The notes: generated by a model from the sequence alone, not told the origin. A stretch of DNA of 64,000 nucleotides from Candidatus Methanomethylicaceae archaeon (GCA_026414165.1 JAOAJN010000006.1:31350-95349), one strand, 5' to 3'. Numbered from the stretch's first letter, positions 26,331 through 35,347 are shown. Made by a program: numbers and translations.

Positions 26331-28229
26331 ATGGATTTAAATATAATAATAGGAGGGCCTCAAGGGGGAGGCGTTGAGACTGCAGGAATGCTATTGGTAA
26401 GGGCAACTGCCAGCGCCGGACTTGAGGTCTTCGGTATCAGGGAATATCATTCCAACATAAAGGGGAAACATAGTTATTTCCACGTGAGAGTCGCCGATAA
26501 GCCTGTTAACAGCATAAAGCTCCCTGCGGACATTCTTGGAGGGCTAGACCCTGAGACGCTGGCGACGCACTTCTCTGAGGTGAGAAGGGGAGGGACCGTG
26601 GTATACGACGAAGCTATCAAGGAGAAGGTGTTGACAAAGTCACCTTCCATGGACCCCGCGAAACTCAATAGACTCAGATCGGCGCTCGCAGAGAAGGGTA
26701 TAAAGGACACCATTGAAGGCCTGAGGGGGCATTTGGAAGGGGAAGGTGTTAGAGTCTACGCTTTTCCCTTTTCAGAGATTATATCAGAGATCCTCAAGGG
26801 TACGAAGATCCCCATCGAGAGGACCATGAATACTGCTATTACATCGGCAATACTCTCCATTATGGGCTTTGAGAAGCACATTGTTTATGAGGCTGTTGAT
26901 GGTCTCTTCAGGGGCAAGGCTGAAGTCGTAGAGATCAATAAGATGGTCATAGATGCCGTCTATGAAGAGTTTAAAGTTAAGTTTCAAGTTGAAAATAGGG
27001 ACAAAGAGGAATATGAAGGAGATAAGTATAGAGATAAGGTAAAGAAGAGACTTTTGCTTGCGGGAAATGACGCAGTAGCGATAGGCAAGATAGTTGGGGG
27101 GCTGAGGTTTCAGACATATTACCCCATAACCCCGGCCGCAGACGAGTCCCTGGCAATAGAGGAGTCTGCAAAGATATTCAATGAAGAAGGGAACGTAATT
27201 GGATCGCCCATAGTCATCCAGAGCGAGGACGAGATATCTGCCGTGGGGATGGCAATCGGCGGAGCTCTGATTGGTGTTAGGAGTGCTACTTCTACCAGCG
27301 GACCAGGCTTTTCCCTGATGGTCGAAGGGCTTGGGTGGGCAGGGATTAATGAAGTTCCTTTGGTAATAACATACTATCAAAGAGGTGGACCCTCGACTGG
27401 TCTACCAACGAGGCACAGTCAGTCAGATCTACTCTTCTCGATATTTGCAGGGCATGGAGAGTTTTCTAGGATTGTGATAGCATCCGGGGACCATCGTGAG
27501 GCAATAGAAGATGCTGTCAAGTGCTTCAATTACGCAGAGATGTTTCAGGTGCCAGTGATTCACCTACTCGACAAGGGTCTTGCGAACTCTGTCACAACAG
27601 TGCCAATTCCGTCTATCGAGATACCAATTGTCAGAGGGAGTATCGTTAATGGTGGGGAAGATTATGAAAGGTTCAGGCTTACGGAGGATGGAATCTCACC
27701 CAGAGCCTTCCTCGGGAGGGCAATCCAGTGGTACACGGGGGATGAACATAACGAACGTGGAAACATATGCGAAGATCCATTCGTTAGGGAGGAGATGTAC
27801 AGGAAGAGGATGGAAAAGAGTAGGACGATCCTCAAGGAGGTACCAGACGAAGATAAGGCGAGGTTTTATGGTAATGAGAAATATGACGGCCTGCTTCTCA
27901 CATGGGGGACGACCAAGGGAGCCGTCGTGGACGCTCTGCCGACGCTCAACGCCCTTGGGGAGAGGGTTTCGGTGCTCCAAGTTAGACTGATGGAGCCATT
28001 CCCAGCCGATTACATCTCTAAGTTCATTGCCAGTTCCAAAAGGGTCGTTTCAATAGAGGCCAACTACACAGGGCAGCTTGCTTGGTTAGTAGAGCGTTAT
28101 TTTATGAGAGAGGTAGATTGTAGAGTGCTTAAGTATACCGGAAGGATGGTATCAGAGGACGAGGTAGTCAGCGCCTACAGGCGAATCAGAGGCGGGGAGA
28201 GAAGAGTTGTTTTAACAGGGGGGGAATGA
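26331..28229 (+). CDS. 2-oxoacid:ferredoxin oxidoreductase, fused gamma-alpha subunit
   Basis: 632 aa. The N-terminal gamma domain begins 'IIGGPQGGGVETAGMLLVRA' (residues 5-24). The alpha domain holds the 'YPITPAADES' motif (near 263) that is conserved for substrate and CoA chemistry in this family, and 'SIEANYTGQLAWLVERY' near the C-terminus. The fused arrangement matches Sulfolobus-type OFOR and KorA. The enzyme oxidatively decarboxylates 2-oxoacids (pyruvate, 2-oxoglutarate or others) to acyl-CoA and reduces ferredoxin. Substrate preference is not fixed by the motif. The beta gene follows after one base. Confidence 0.93.
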   Translation: MDLNIIIGGPQGGGVETAGMLLVRATASAGLEVFGIREYHSNIKGKHSYFHVRVADKPVNSIKLPADILGGLDPETLATHFSEVRRGGTVVYDEAIKEKVLTKSPSMDPAKLNRLRSALAEKGIKDTIEGLRGHLEGEGVRVYAFPFSEIISEILKGTKIPIERTMNTAITSAILSIMGFEKHIVYEAVDGLFRGKAEVVEINKMVIDAVYEEFKVKFQVENRDKEEYEGDKYRDKVKKRLLLAGNDAVAIGKIVGGLRFQTYYPITPAADESLAIEESAKIFNEEGNVIGSPIVIQSEDEISAVGMAIGGALIGVRSATSTSGPGFSLMVEGLGWAGINEVPLVITYYQRGGPSTGLPTRHSQSDLLFSIFAGHGEFSRIVIASGDHREAIEDAVKCFNYAEMFQVPVIHLLDKGLANSVTTVPIPSIEIPIVRGSIVNGGEDYERFRLTEDGISPRAFLGRAIQWYTGDEHNERGNICEDPFVREEMYRKRMEKSRTILKEVPDEDKARFYGNEKYDGLLLTWGTTKGAVVDALPTLNALGERVSVLQVRLMEPFPADYISKFIASSKRVVSIEANYTGQLAWLVERYFMREVDCRVLKYTGRMVSEDEVVSAYRRIRGGERRVVLTGGE

Positions 28230-28230
28230 T

Positions 28231-29133
28231 ATGGCGACTGAATGGGCTTCTGAAGTATGGCCTGATTGGTGCCCAGGCTGCGGAAATTTTGGGATACTCT
28301 CGGCATTAAAGTTAGCACTCTCAGAATTGGGCGTTAATAGAAGAGAATTCGTTATAGTCTCGGGTATAGGTTGCAGCGGGAAGATAGCGCACTTTGTGAG
28401 AACAAACGGAGTCCACACCCTACATGGAAGGGCGATACCTTTTGCAAGCGGCATAAAGATAGCAAATCCAGAGCTAAAGGTAATAGTTCATGGAGGAGAC
28501 GGCGATCTGCTCGGGATAGGTATGGGGCACTTCATAGCGTTAGGAAGAAGGAACATAGACATCTTGGTTGTAGTACATAATAATGGTGTTTATGGACTCA
28601 CGAAAGGGCAGGCATCACCAACTTTAGGTAAGGGAATAAAGACTAAAGGTCTTGCGCTCCCCAATATTGCAGAACCCGTCAATCCAATCCTTTTAGGGAT
28701 GATGGCAGGCTATACCTTCCTTGCAAGAGGGTATGCGTATAATGTAGAACATCTAAAGACATTACTTAAGGCAGGGATAAACCATAAAGGCGCTGGTGTG
28801 CTCGAGATTATCCAGCCGTGTCCAACATGGAACAATGTGATCACTGTGGAATGGGTCTCTAACAATACTTATTACCTGAAGGATTGGAACCCGTTAGTCG
28901 ATAAAAAGGAAGGACTTGTTAAGAAAATGAATGAAATCATATCTATGGAATATGGAGACATGAGACCACTTGGGATAATCCTTGAGGACAATTATAAAGA
29001 AACTTACCAAGAACGCATAGCGAAGTTAAATGAGGTCTACGGCAAATATCCGCCAGCAAAACAAAAGATTGAATCAAATGGGAAAACCCTGCCAATAAGT
29101 TTCGAAAAGACCTTCGGAAGATATCTAATTTAA
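28231..29133 (+). CDS. 2-oxoacid:ferredoxin oxidoreductase, beta subunit
   Basis: 300 aa TPP- and 4Fe-4S-binding subunit. Conserved Cys residues are in 'WCPGCGNFG' (near 13-21), 'GIGCSGKI' and 'IQPCPTWN'. The thiamine diphosphate motif is 'HGGDGDLLGIGMGHFIALGRRNIDILVVVHNN'. It follows 'YGLTKGQASPT', as in other beta subunits. It starts one base after the alpha stop and completes the enzyme with it. Confidence 0.94.
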   Translation: MATEWASEVWPDWCPGCGNFGILSALKLALSELGVNRREFVIVSGIGCSGKIAHFVRTNGVHTLHGRAIPFASGIKIANPELKVIVHGGDGDLLGIGMGHFIALGRRNIDILVVVHNNGVYGLTKGQASPTLGKGIKTKGLALPNIAEPVNPILLGMMAGYTFLARGYAYNVEHLKTLLKAGINHKGAGVLEIIQPCPTWNNVITVEWVSNNTYYLKDWNPLVDKKEGLVKKMNEIISMEYGDMRPLGIILEDNYKETYQERIAKLNEVYGKYPPAKQKIESNGKTLPISFEKTFGRYLI

Positions 29134-29190
29134 TTTTTAAAAATGGGCATGTCTCGAAACATGATTATGGTTCAGAATATGATTTACAAA

Positions 29191-30300
29191 TCAGAAGATC
29201 CATCTGTCAATGATCTCAAAAAACCCTTTTTTCACTTCCACTGCATCGAACTCGCAGACCTCATGACAAACGTAGCATTTGATGCATTTCGATCTATCAA
29301 TCTTCGCTATATCATCTAGCGCTATTGCATCTGCTGGGCACGCCTCTGCACAATTTCCACAGCCAGTGCACCTTTCTGGAATTATGCTAGGAGAGGCCGT
29401 GACCAGAGGCGTAAAGTAGCCTGCAAGAGAGGAGACCCTAGATATAAAAGTAGAAGGCAGTACAAATTTTACTTCCTCTAGAGAGTCGCCCAGTAAATCT
29501 ATTTCGCCCAAGGATTTTGGCCCGAGCCCTCTCTGAGAGGCTTCGCGAATATAGGGAACTTTGAAGGGATCTATGCCAGCCATCTTGAAGGAGATCATGT
29601 CCAGTGCCAAAGCGTCTTTGCTTGTCAAGATTTTATTCACCCTTAAAGGATTCCCGCCAGTAGGACCATTTCCATCCATGCATACGATAGCATCCATTAC
29701 ATTGAGGGAAACAAATGGGCGGACAGCGGAGTACACATCAACCATGGCTTTGGCCATCCTATTTGGGGTGACCCCCACTTGATGTAATATGCCCTTACCA
29801 GAGCCAGGGATACACCCGAATACGAGGTTTTTGATCGCGCCAGTCATCAATGTTTGCATGTGAGTTTTGAGTTTTGGGACGTTTATTATACGGTGCTTGA
29901 ATATACATGAGGCCAAGCCGATTGATCTTATAACCACACCATTTGTCTGAACCACCTTAGGAGGTTCGCCCTCGAACTCTAAAAACTCGGCGCCGCTCTC
30001 CTCAATAGCTTTGAGCATGCCAGTGAGGGAAAAGACCTCACGGGCCTTGCCTGGGTGGGCGTTTCCTGGCGAGTCGCCCACATATACCTTGCAACCAAAA
30101 TCCTTTACGATCTCGATCAAAGCTGAAACAATTGTTGGATCAGTGGTTACACCCTCCTCTGACGTTTTGGAGTTAATCATGTTAGGCTTGATAAGAATAG
30201 ATTCGCTTGGAGAACAGCTCCAGTCAACGAGTTTAACTGCTCTCCGAACGGCTTCCTTCACATCGCCTTTGAAATCCACGACTGCGACAGAGTACTTCAC
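29191..30300 (-). CDS. DUF362 protein with two 4Fe-4S clusters
   Basis: 369 aa. The N-terminal DUF362 domain contains 'ILIKPNMINSK', 'GDSPGNAHPG' and 'INVPKLKTHMQTLMTGAIKN', all characteristic of the family. The C-terminus has two ferredoxin motifs, 'CTGCGNCAEACPADA' and 'CIKCYVCHEVCEFDA' (from about residue 315). DUF362 proteins are widespread in anaerobes and their reaction is not established; an electron-transfer or radical-linked role is assumed. It is convergent with the OFOR operon, which produces reduced ferredoxin. On the minus strand GCTATAAAC near 30370-30378 is a possible TATA box. Confidence 0.88.
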   Translation of the reverse strand: MKYSVAVVDFKGDVKEAVRRAVKLVDWSCSPSESILIKPNMINSKTSEEGVTTDPTIVSALIEIVKDFGCKVYVGDSPGNAHPGKAREVFSLTGMLKAIEESGAEFLEFEGEPPKVVQTNGVVIRSIGLASCIFKHRIINVPKLKTHMQTLMTGAIKNLVFGCIPGSGKGILHQVGVTPNRMAKAMVDVYSAVRPFVSLNVMDAIVCMDGNGPTGGNPLRVNKILTSKDALALDMISFKMAGIDPFKVPYIREASQRGLGPKSLGEIDLLGDSLEEVKFVLPSTFISRVSSLAGYFTPLVTASPSIIPERCTGCGNCAEACPADAIALDDIAKIDRSKCIKCYVCHEVCEFDAVEVKKGFFEIIDRWIF

Positions 30301-30500
30301 AAATGATCACCTTGACGATTTTTACTGCTAAGTTAATGATTTTTCGCTCGTATTCTTGATCAGCATTATGTTTATAGCTTTTGGCTTCATCAACTTATTT
30401 GTATATTAGTAATAATTACGCCTTAAGTCTGGTTTTTAGCCTTCTTCAGAATCTTTAGTTTTCGAGCTTATTGGTGAAGAGGTGATCCGAGTAATGCAAA

Positions 30501-30995
30501 TCAGCTCTTTTCTATGACTCTTATTGCCATTAATAGTGAGAATACGGCTTTAGTTCTATTTGCCAAGATCTCAACTGTACTATTACTGATGTCGATATTT
30601 CTTATCTCGTTGATGATGTTTTCAAGTCGTTCAAAGTGCTTTGCCCCATTTCCTGAAAGCGTATCTTCGAATGGTAAAATCAGATCTTTAGAGTCGCTCT
30701 TAATGATGCCATCATATGCCCTATACATGAACCAAATATACGATGCCAACTTTAGGCGTTCAATGGACTCTTCCAGCGGTGTGTTTGGGAGGATCTTTGT
30801 TAGTAAGTCTCTCAAAACTGTGGAAATATCACAGTTTGCAAAAGAAGAAAGGCTAGTTGGGAGCTCTACCGGATCATGCTTTGTTGGAGTATCAAATTTG
30901 ATCCTGTCTGATAGCGCGGAATCAGGGGCTCTAAAGGCGTAGCATTCAGATTTTTCGCAGAGAGGAAGACATTCTAGGGCAGGAGATGAGCTCAT
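30501..30995 (-). CDS. Hypothetical protein with N-terminal Cys cluster
   Basis: 164 aa from the ATG at 30995, whose codon overlaps the upstream stop as ATGA; the tracked start at 31037 would overlap that gene by 46 bases. The N-terminus has 'CLPLCEKSECYAF', three Cys close together, possibly a metal site. The rest is helical, with 'RLKLASYIWFMYRAYDG' and a C-terminal helix ending 'AVFSLLMAIRVIEKS'. Not recognised. Coupled to the Fe-S motif protein and cysteine desulfurase upstream, which suggests a role in Fe-S or sulfur metabolism. Confidence 0.6.
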   Translation of the reverse strand: MSSSPALECLPLCEKSECYAFRAPDSALSDRIKFDTPTKHDPVELPTSLSSFANCDISTVLRDLLTKILPNTPLEESIERLKLASYIWFMYRAYDGIIKSDSKDLILPFEDTLSGNGAKHFERLENIINEIRNIDISNSTVEILANRTKAVFSLLMAIRVIEKS

Positions 30996-31525
30996 TGGGC
31001 AGATTCGGCCCGGATCTTCCGGTTTACCGTTGCCCATAGGAGCCTAATAGCCTTACCGATCTCCCAGAAAGCCCTCCTCTCGTCTGCACCCCTTCTTATA
31101 ATGACTTTACCTTCTGAGAAGATCATCACATCCCCGGCTTCCGACTCGATCCTGGCAATCCCAAGGGACGGAGAGATCTTTAGGTTCGATATTTGGTGAT
31201 CGAATATTTTATCAGCGGTGATCATGTCGAAGTATCCATAAGGAGAATGAATTTTGGGTAGGACGTTCACCTCTATTGTGACTTTAGTAGGCTCACTTGG
31301 ACATGGGCGGATGTAGGAGATATTTTCGGCAGGAGGTAATCTAAGGGGAGGAGGCGAATAAGAGATCTTTGGGGTTTGACGCTCTCCTGATTTGAAGTAA
31401 ATGCAGCTATTCAGATCGGAATTTCCTAAACAATATCTTCTCAGCATTGTAAGACATGAAGTATTTCCACAATAGCCACAATCTGTATGAGGGAAGAGCT
31501 TGTAGTAATCATATAGAGTTCTCAT
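30992..31525 (-). CDS. Fe-S motif protein (PF04060-like cluster domain)
   Basis: 177 aa from the ATG at 31525, which lies 11 bases after the stop of the cysteine desulfurase gene; the longer tracked start would run back into that gene. The N-terminal 'DCGYCGNTSCLTMLRRYCLG' fits the C-x2-C-x4-C...C cluster motif found in RnfB and in the large Fe-S subunit of acetyl-CoA decarbonylase/synthase. The rest of the protein, about 140 residues, matches no family that I know. Operon position after a cysteine desulfurase makes an Fe-S related role likely. Confidence 0.65.
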   Translation of the reverse strand: MRTLYDYYKLFPHTDCGYCGNTSCLTMLRRYCLGNSDLNSCIYFKSGERQTPKISYSPPPLRLPPAENISYIRPCPSEPTKVTIEVNVLPKIHSPYGYFDMITADKIFDHQISNLKISPSLGIARIESEAGDVMIFSEGKVIIRRGADERRAFWEIGKAIRLLWATVNRKIRAESAQ

Positions 31526-31535
31526 ATCTAACACC

Positions 31536-32741
31536 TCATGCAAGAGTTTTAGAGATCTCCTCAAGGGTCTCCAAGAATACATCCACATCCTCATTATTAT
31601 TATATAGATAAACCGATGCACGTACCGTGCCGTTTGGAGCGTTTAGTACGTGTTTGTGGAGTGGAAGAGCACAATGGTGACCAGACCTCACCATGACTCC
31701 GGATGCGGTATCCAAAGCAACGGCAACATCGTGAGGGTTCATACCCTTAAGGTTAAACGAGACAATTCCAGCCCTCTTCTCTGCATCCCTTGGTCCATAC
31801 ACGACGATTCCATTGATATTGGCAAGCCCTTGAAGCATCCGTTTTGTGAGTTTGCGTTCGTGTTCCTCGATGTTCCCCATACCGACATTCATAAGATATA
31901 CGGCGGCAGCACCCATTCCTATGGCCTCGGCTATCGGAGGAGTTCCGGCTTCATACTTGCCTGGACCACTCCTAAGTCGATAATACTCGATTCCAACATC
32001 TTCTATTGAGCCGCCGCCTATACAAAGAGGTTCGACAAGTTCTTGTAGATCCTCCTTGATGTAAAGAGCACCCACGCCTGTGGGACCGCACATTTTATGA
32101 CCTGAGAACGCCAAGAAATCGCAGTCAAGTTCTTTTACATCGACCTTCGCATGTGGGACCGATTGTGCTCCGTCAACCAAGACGAACGAGCCCTCTTCGT
32201 GTGCCAGCTTTACTATATCTTTAACGGGAGGGCGAACACCAAGGACGTTTGAAGTTTGCGTCACTGCAACCAGCCTAGTGCGTCTATCAATGTGTGAAAT
32301 AAAGTCTGAGGGCGATAGGAGCCCCTCCTTATCACTCTTGACTATGCTCAGTCCTACTTTCTTGGCATTTTTCAATCTTAGCCAGACGATGTAGTTAGAA
32401 TGGTGTTCAAGAATTGTCGTGACTATCTTTTCGCCTTCTTGAAATTTGAGTCCGTTCGCAATGAGATTTATGGCCTCGGTAGCGTTTCTAACAAAGATGA
32501 CTTCGTTGGGCTTGGCATTTATCAGTTTGGCAACCTCGGCCCTAGCATTCTCATAGGCAAAGGTTGCAGCTTGCGCAGCATTATATATTCCCCGCCCTAC
32601 ATTCGCCCTATATTCATGGTAATATTCTAGAACCTTTCTCAGGACTGGCTCAGGAGTTAAACTGGTCGCTGTTGAATCTAGATATATTCGCCCGCTTCTG
32701 AGGAAAGGGAAGTCTTTTCTAACATTATTTATATCGAGCAT
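31536..32741 (-). CDS. Cysteine desulfurase (SufS/CsdA class)
   Basis: 401 aa PLP enzyme. It has 'YLDSTATSLTPEPVL', 'FVRNATEAINLIA', 'DGAQSVPHAKVDV', the PLP lysine in 'AFSGHKMCGPTGVGALY' (near residue 225) and the catalytic cysteine in 'VRSGHHCALPLHKH' (near 357). It takes sulfur from cysteine as an enzyme-bound persulfide for Fe-S cluster or other thio-compound assembly. It heads a three-gene cluster with two small Cys-rich proteins. No SufBCD genes lie in the window. Confidence 0.92.
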   Translation of the reverse strand: MLDINNVRKDFPFLRSGRIYLDSTATSLTPEPVLRKVLEYYHEYRANVGRGIYNAAQAATFAYENARAEVAKLINAKPNEVIFVRNATEAINLIANGLKFQEGEKIVTTILEHHSNYIVWLRLKNAKKVGLSIVKSDKEGLLSPSDFISHIDRRTRLVAVTQTSNVLGVRPPVKDIVKLAHEEGSFVLVDGAQSVPHAKVDVKELDCDFLAFSGHKMCGPTGVGALYIKEDLQELVEPLCIGGGSIEDVGIEYYRLRSGPGKYEAGTPPIAEAIGMGAAAVYLMNVGMGNIEEHERKLTKRMLQGLANINGIVVYGPRDAEKRAGIVSFNLKGMNPHDVAVALDTASGVMVRSGHHCALPLHKHVLNAPNGTVRASVYLYNNNEDVDVFLETLEEISKTLA

Positions 32742-32950
32742 TGTATCACCAATATTCTTAAGTCAATATCTCAAAATTAGTATATTAGAGTTGTTTGAAG
32801 GATTGTTCGCCATCTGAGGTTTTTGTCATTGAAATATTCGCAACATAGTTGATTGATTATATTCTAATCATGGCTTAGGTTTCTTCGTTTTAGAAAATTC
32901 ATAATGTTTATATTGACCATAAAATAAAAAAGTCGTCGAGGAGGATTAAT

Positions 32951-33157
32951 GTGGGCAGAGTTGCTGTATTAACGGCTTTTGCCGTAATAGGCTACTTCCT
33001 TGGAGTGGCTGCATATTACATGGGCAAGAACCTTACACCATGGCTCGAGAAGATCTCGCCTTTCCTTGTAAATGCGGATTGGTTCATAGCGGGAATAATA
33101 GGCGCAATTGTTACAGTTATAGTGGTCGTGGTCTGGTCTTATACAACAAAAAGTTAA
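32951..33157 (+). CDS. Small two-helix membrane protein
   Basis: 68 aa with a GTG start behind GAGGAGG, a good ribosome binding site about six bases upstream. Two membrane segments ('AVLTAFAVIGYFLGVAAYYMG' and 'WFIAGIIGAIVTVIVVVVWSY') are separated by a loop of about 20 residues. A TATA-like TTTATATT lies near 32907. Unknown function. It overlaps the end of the convergent TrmB-like gene by 4 bases. Confidence 0.65.
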   Translation: MGRVAVLTAFAVIGYFLGVAAYYMGKNLTPWLEKISPFLVNADWFIAGIIGAIVTVIVVVVWSYTTKS

Positions 33158-34482
33158 GTGGGTATTGTGCTTTTTTCTGTCAGCTTTATTCCCTCTTTAC
33201 TCTTTGGTTTACTAATTAGTTTGTATTGAATGAGCCAATGGTTCTCTTCTGAATTGAATATGCTATCAACCCTTACTGCGTCAAAGCCAAATACATCAAG
33301 CAGACCCAAGAGATATAGGCCCCATATAGATGGAGGGATATCAAAGCCCCTTTCATATGCCATTTTATAATAGGTCGAGAGATTTCCTGAGAGTTCGCAT
33401 GTCAGTATGTGTGGCTCAGCATCATAGGTGAGTTTAGATTCCACACCCTCGTATAATAGATATAGGGATCCCAAGAGGTTTAAGGATTCTTGCAGATCTG
33501 GGAGGATTAGCGAGTACTTTGTGGAGTTTATAATTCTGCTCCCAAGCTCACCCAAGAAGGAGATCATCTTCTTTCCCATCTTTACGGAAAGGGCGTCCAT
33601 CAGGACAAAGAAGAAGATCGGCTCAAGTGGATTAGTTCTGGTGCCTGCAAAATATTCTCTTAGTTGAGGGTCGTGGATGAGCGGGAGCATTGTAGGCAGG
33701 TCAACTGCAATGCTCCAGTCTATCCCGGATATTAGAACGTCAAGGGAGGCGCAAGCCTCCACTCCGGTGAAGTATTCTGCCATTAGGCACTTAGTTTTTT
33801 TATCGTTAAGAGTTATTCGTTTGAATACCAAGAGGTCACGACCATCGGCAAGTATCAAGTTGTTTTTGGGAGAGAATGGAATGTATTTTATATCTATGAG
33901 ATCCGAAAACCTACTGAGCAGGACAGAATCATCCTGTCCAGCCTCCATCATAATTTGAATTTGAATGTCGGACTTTGAAACCGAGTTCAGTGAGTCGTAA
34001 CAGTTATAAAATATGACTTCCAGCCCCTCATGGTTGAGCAATAGGCGGATGTCCTTCGAAGCGTTCGTTAAGATCTCTTTAATCCGCTTAATAGTCTCTT
34101 CGTCGCTTCTTGTGATCCAGTATTTTCGCTCCTCCAGTTTTTCTGATGATGATGATGTTTCGTGTATCTTCCTCAATTCCATTATGGCGCTCTTCATGAG
34201 CTTCAAGTCTTTTTCCAATTCCTTTATCGGATCCACAAGGGCGTTTATGGGAATGAGCGCCTTTGCTTTTTGTGGTTTGCCTGGAAAGAGTGTGACGAGC
34301 TGGCGCTTTTCTAAATTCTTAAGGACAGGATAAACCTTCGTTCTTGGAACCTTACTATGGGCAGCGATCTCTTTTATACCGCAGGCCCCTCTCTGTAAAA
34401 GGGTGAGGTAGACTCTAGATTCGTACTCAGTTAGACCAAACTTGGTCAATGCCTGAATCAAGTCTTTGGGTTGTAACTCCAA
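33154..34482 (-). CDS. TrmB-family transcriptional regulator
   Basis: 442 aa. The N-terminal winged helix (residues 8-75) reads 'FGLTEYESRVYLTLLQRGA' and 'SKVPRTKVYPVLKNLEKRQL', typical of TrmB. A helical linker follows (about 85-115) and then a PLD-like middle domain (about 135-270). The C-terminal 150 residues are not the sugar-binding domain of TrmB itself and I do not recognise them; they may bind a ligand. The gene is divergent from the cdvB-type gene. A long inverted repeat lies in the shared promoter region, so it may control itself and the division genes. Confidence 0.85.
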   Translation of the reverse strand: MELQPKDLIQALTKFGLTEYESRVYLTLLQRGACGIKEIAAHSKVPRTKVYPVLKNLEKRQLVTLFPGKPQKAKALIPINALVDPIKELEKDLKLMKSAIMELRKIHETSSSSEKLEERKYWITRSDEETIKRIKEILTNASKDIRLLLNHEGLEVIFYNCYDSLNSVSKSDIQIQIMMEAGQDDSVLLSRFSDLIDIKYIPFSPKNNLILADGRDLLVFKRITLNDKKTKCLMAEYFTGVEACASLDVLISGIDWSIAVDLPTMLPLIHDPQLREYFAGTRTNPLEPIFFFVLMDALSVKMGKKMISFLGELGSRIINSTKYSLILPDLQESLNLLGSLYLLYEGVESKLTYDAEPHILTCELSGNLSTYYKMAYERGFDIPPSIWGLYLLGLLDVFGFDAVRVDSIFNSEENHWLIQYKLISKPKSKEGIKLTEKSTIPT

Positions 34483-34486
34483 TAAC

Positions 34487-34533
34487 TGTCACCGGAGTAA
34501 CAGGCTCTGCGGTTACACTATACTCTGGTCACA
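34487..34533. promoter_or_regulatory. Inverted repeat between trmB-like and cdvB-like genes (candidate operator)
   Basis: TGTCACCGGAGTA at 34487-34499 and TACTCTGGTCACA at 34521-34533 are inverted copies that match at 11 of 13 positions, centred 34 bases apart. One copy sits at the probable transcript start of the TrmB-like gene, and the other is seven bases upstream of the cdvB-type TATA box. A related half-site, GAGTGGTGACCG, is at about 34565-34576. Confidence 0.5.
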
Positions 34534-34539
34534 CGAGCC

Positions 34540-34547
34540 TTATAAAG
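34540..34547 (+). promoter_or_regulatory. TATA box of the cdv cluster
   Basis: TTATAAAG is a near-perfect archaeal TATA box. It predicts a transcript start near 34568, with a short leader that includes a GGTGA ribosome binding site before the GTG start at 34580. Confidence 0.65.
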
Positions 34548-34579
34548 TTTGGGATTTTACCGTAGAGTGGTGACCGAAA

Positions 34580-35218
34580 GTGAGCAAATTTGTGGAGAAA
34601 TGGGAGGCTAAAGAGACTCCCAGCCTAGGAACTAGAGTTAAAGAGACCATCAGACCACCAGGTCCACTTAAGCCACGCTTGGACGCGGCCATTAGATCGA
34701 TACAACTCCAGATACAGAAATTGGAAATTGCCAACCAGAGGTTCCAAGAAAGGGACAGGGTGATGTTCAGTAAAGTCGTGGATGCTTACTCAAAACATGA
34801 TATGGATCATGCTAAAATTTATGCTAATGAGTTGGCCGAAATCAGAAAGATGTCAAAGATGTTGATGCAAGCCAAGATGGCTCTCGAGCAGATAGTGATG
34901 AGGCTTAGCACTGTTACAGAGCTTGGCGACATTGTGGTTACACTTGCACCAGCGATGGGCGTAATTAAGAGTGTAAAAACTGGAATCTCAACGCTGTTGC
35001 CGGAGGCAGAGAAGGAGTTCAGCGACATTAGCACAACGCTCAGCAGCATACTAGTAGATGCAGGACAGAGTGCAGGACTCAGCCTCAACTTCGATGCCGC
35101 TAACGAGGATGCAATGAAGATCATCAACGAGGCAGCGGTCGTAGCCGAGCAGAAAGTGAGAGAGAAGTTCCCAGAGTTGCCAACAGGTGTGGCCGCAGGA
35201 GAGAAAACAGGATTCTAG
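34580..35218 (+). CDS. ESCRT-III-like CdvB paralogue (short form, without winged helix)
   Basis: 212 aa with a GTG start preceded by GGTGA. It has the Snf7-type basic helical hairpin ('LKPRLDAAIRSIQLQIQKLE', 'RDRVMFSKVVDAYSKHDMDH') and 'AKIYANELAEIRKMSKMLMQAKMALEQIV', closely parallel to the CdvB gene that follows. It ends after the helical core with 'FPELPTGVAAGEKTGF' and has no winged helix. Such short paralogues (CdvB1/B2-type) build the contractile division ring in Sulfolobales with CdvB. It is followed by T8, which may terminate part of the transcripts. Confidence 0.88.
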   Translation: MSKFVEKWEAKETPSLGTRVKETIRPPGPLKPRLDAAIRSIQLQIQKLEIANQRFQERDRVMFSKVVDAYSKHDMDHAKIYANELAEIRKMSKMLMQAKMALEQIVMRLSTVTELGDIVVTLAPAMGVIKSVKTGISTLLPEAEKEFSDISTTLSSILVDAGQSAGLSLNFDAANEDAMKIINEAAVVAEQKVREKFPELPTGVAAGEKTGF

Positions 35219-35249
35219 GAGCGCAAAAAAATGGCCACATCGAGACCTC

Positions 35250-35257
35250 TTTTTTTT
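35250..35257 (+). terminator. T8 run between cdvB paralogue and cdvB
   Basis: Eight consecutive T after GAGACCTC in the 129-base gap. Oligo-T is the main archaeal termination signal, so expression of the first gene may be uncoupled from cdvB-cdvC. Confidence 0.45.
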
Positions 35258-35347
35258 ACAGTAACGCTAACCTACATAGAGAAGGTGTTTGAAAGCTTAC
35301 AAGGAGCCCCATATCCCCAGACAGCCTAGTCCGAGAGGTGGAGTCGC

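Noticed and set aside
29148-29163. CATGT-N6-ACATG inverted repeat between the OFOR and DUF362 genes
   Set aside because: It is only five bases per arm at the 3' ends of two convergent genes; chance is a sufficient explanation.
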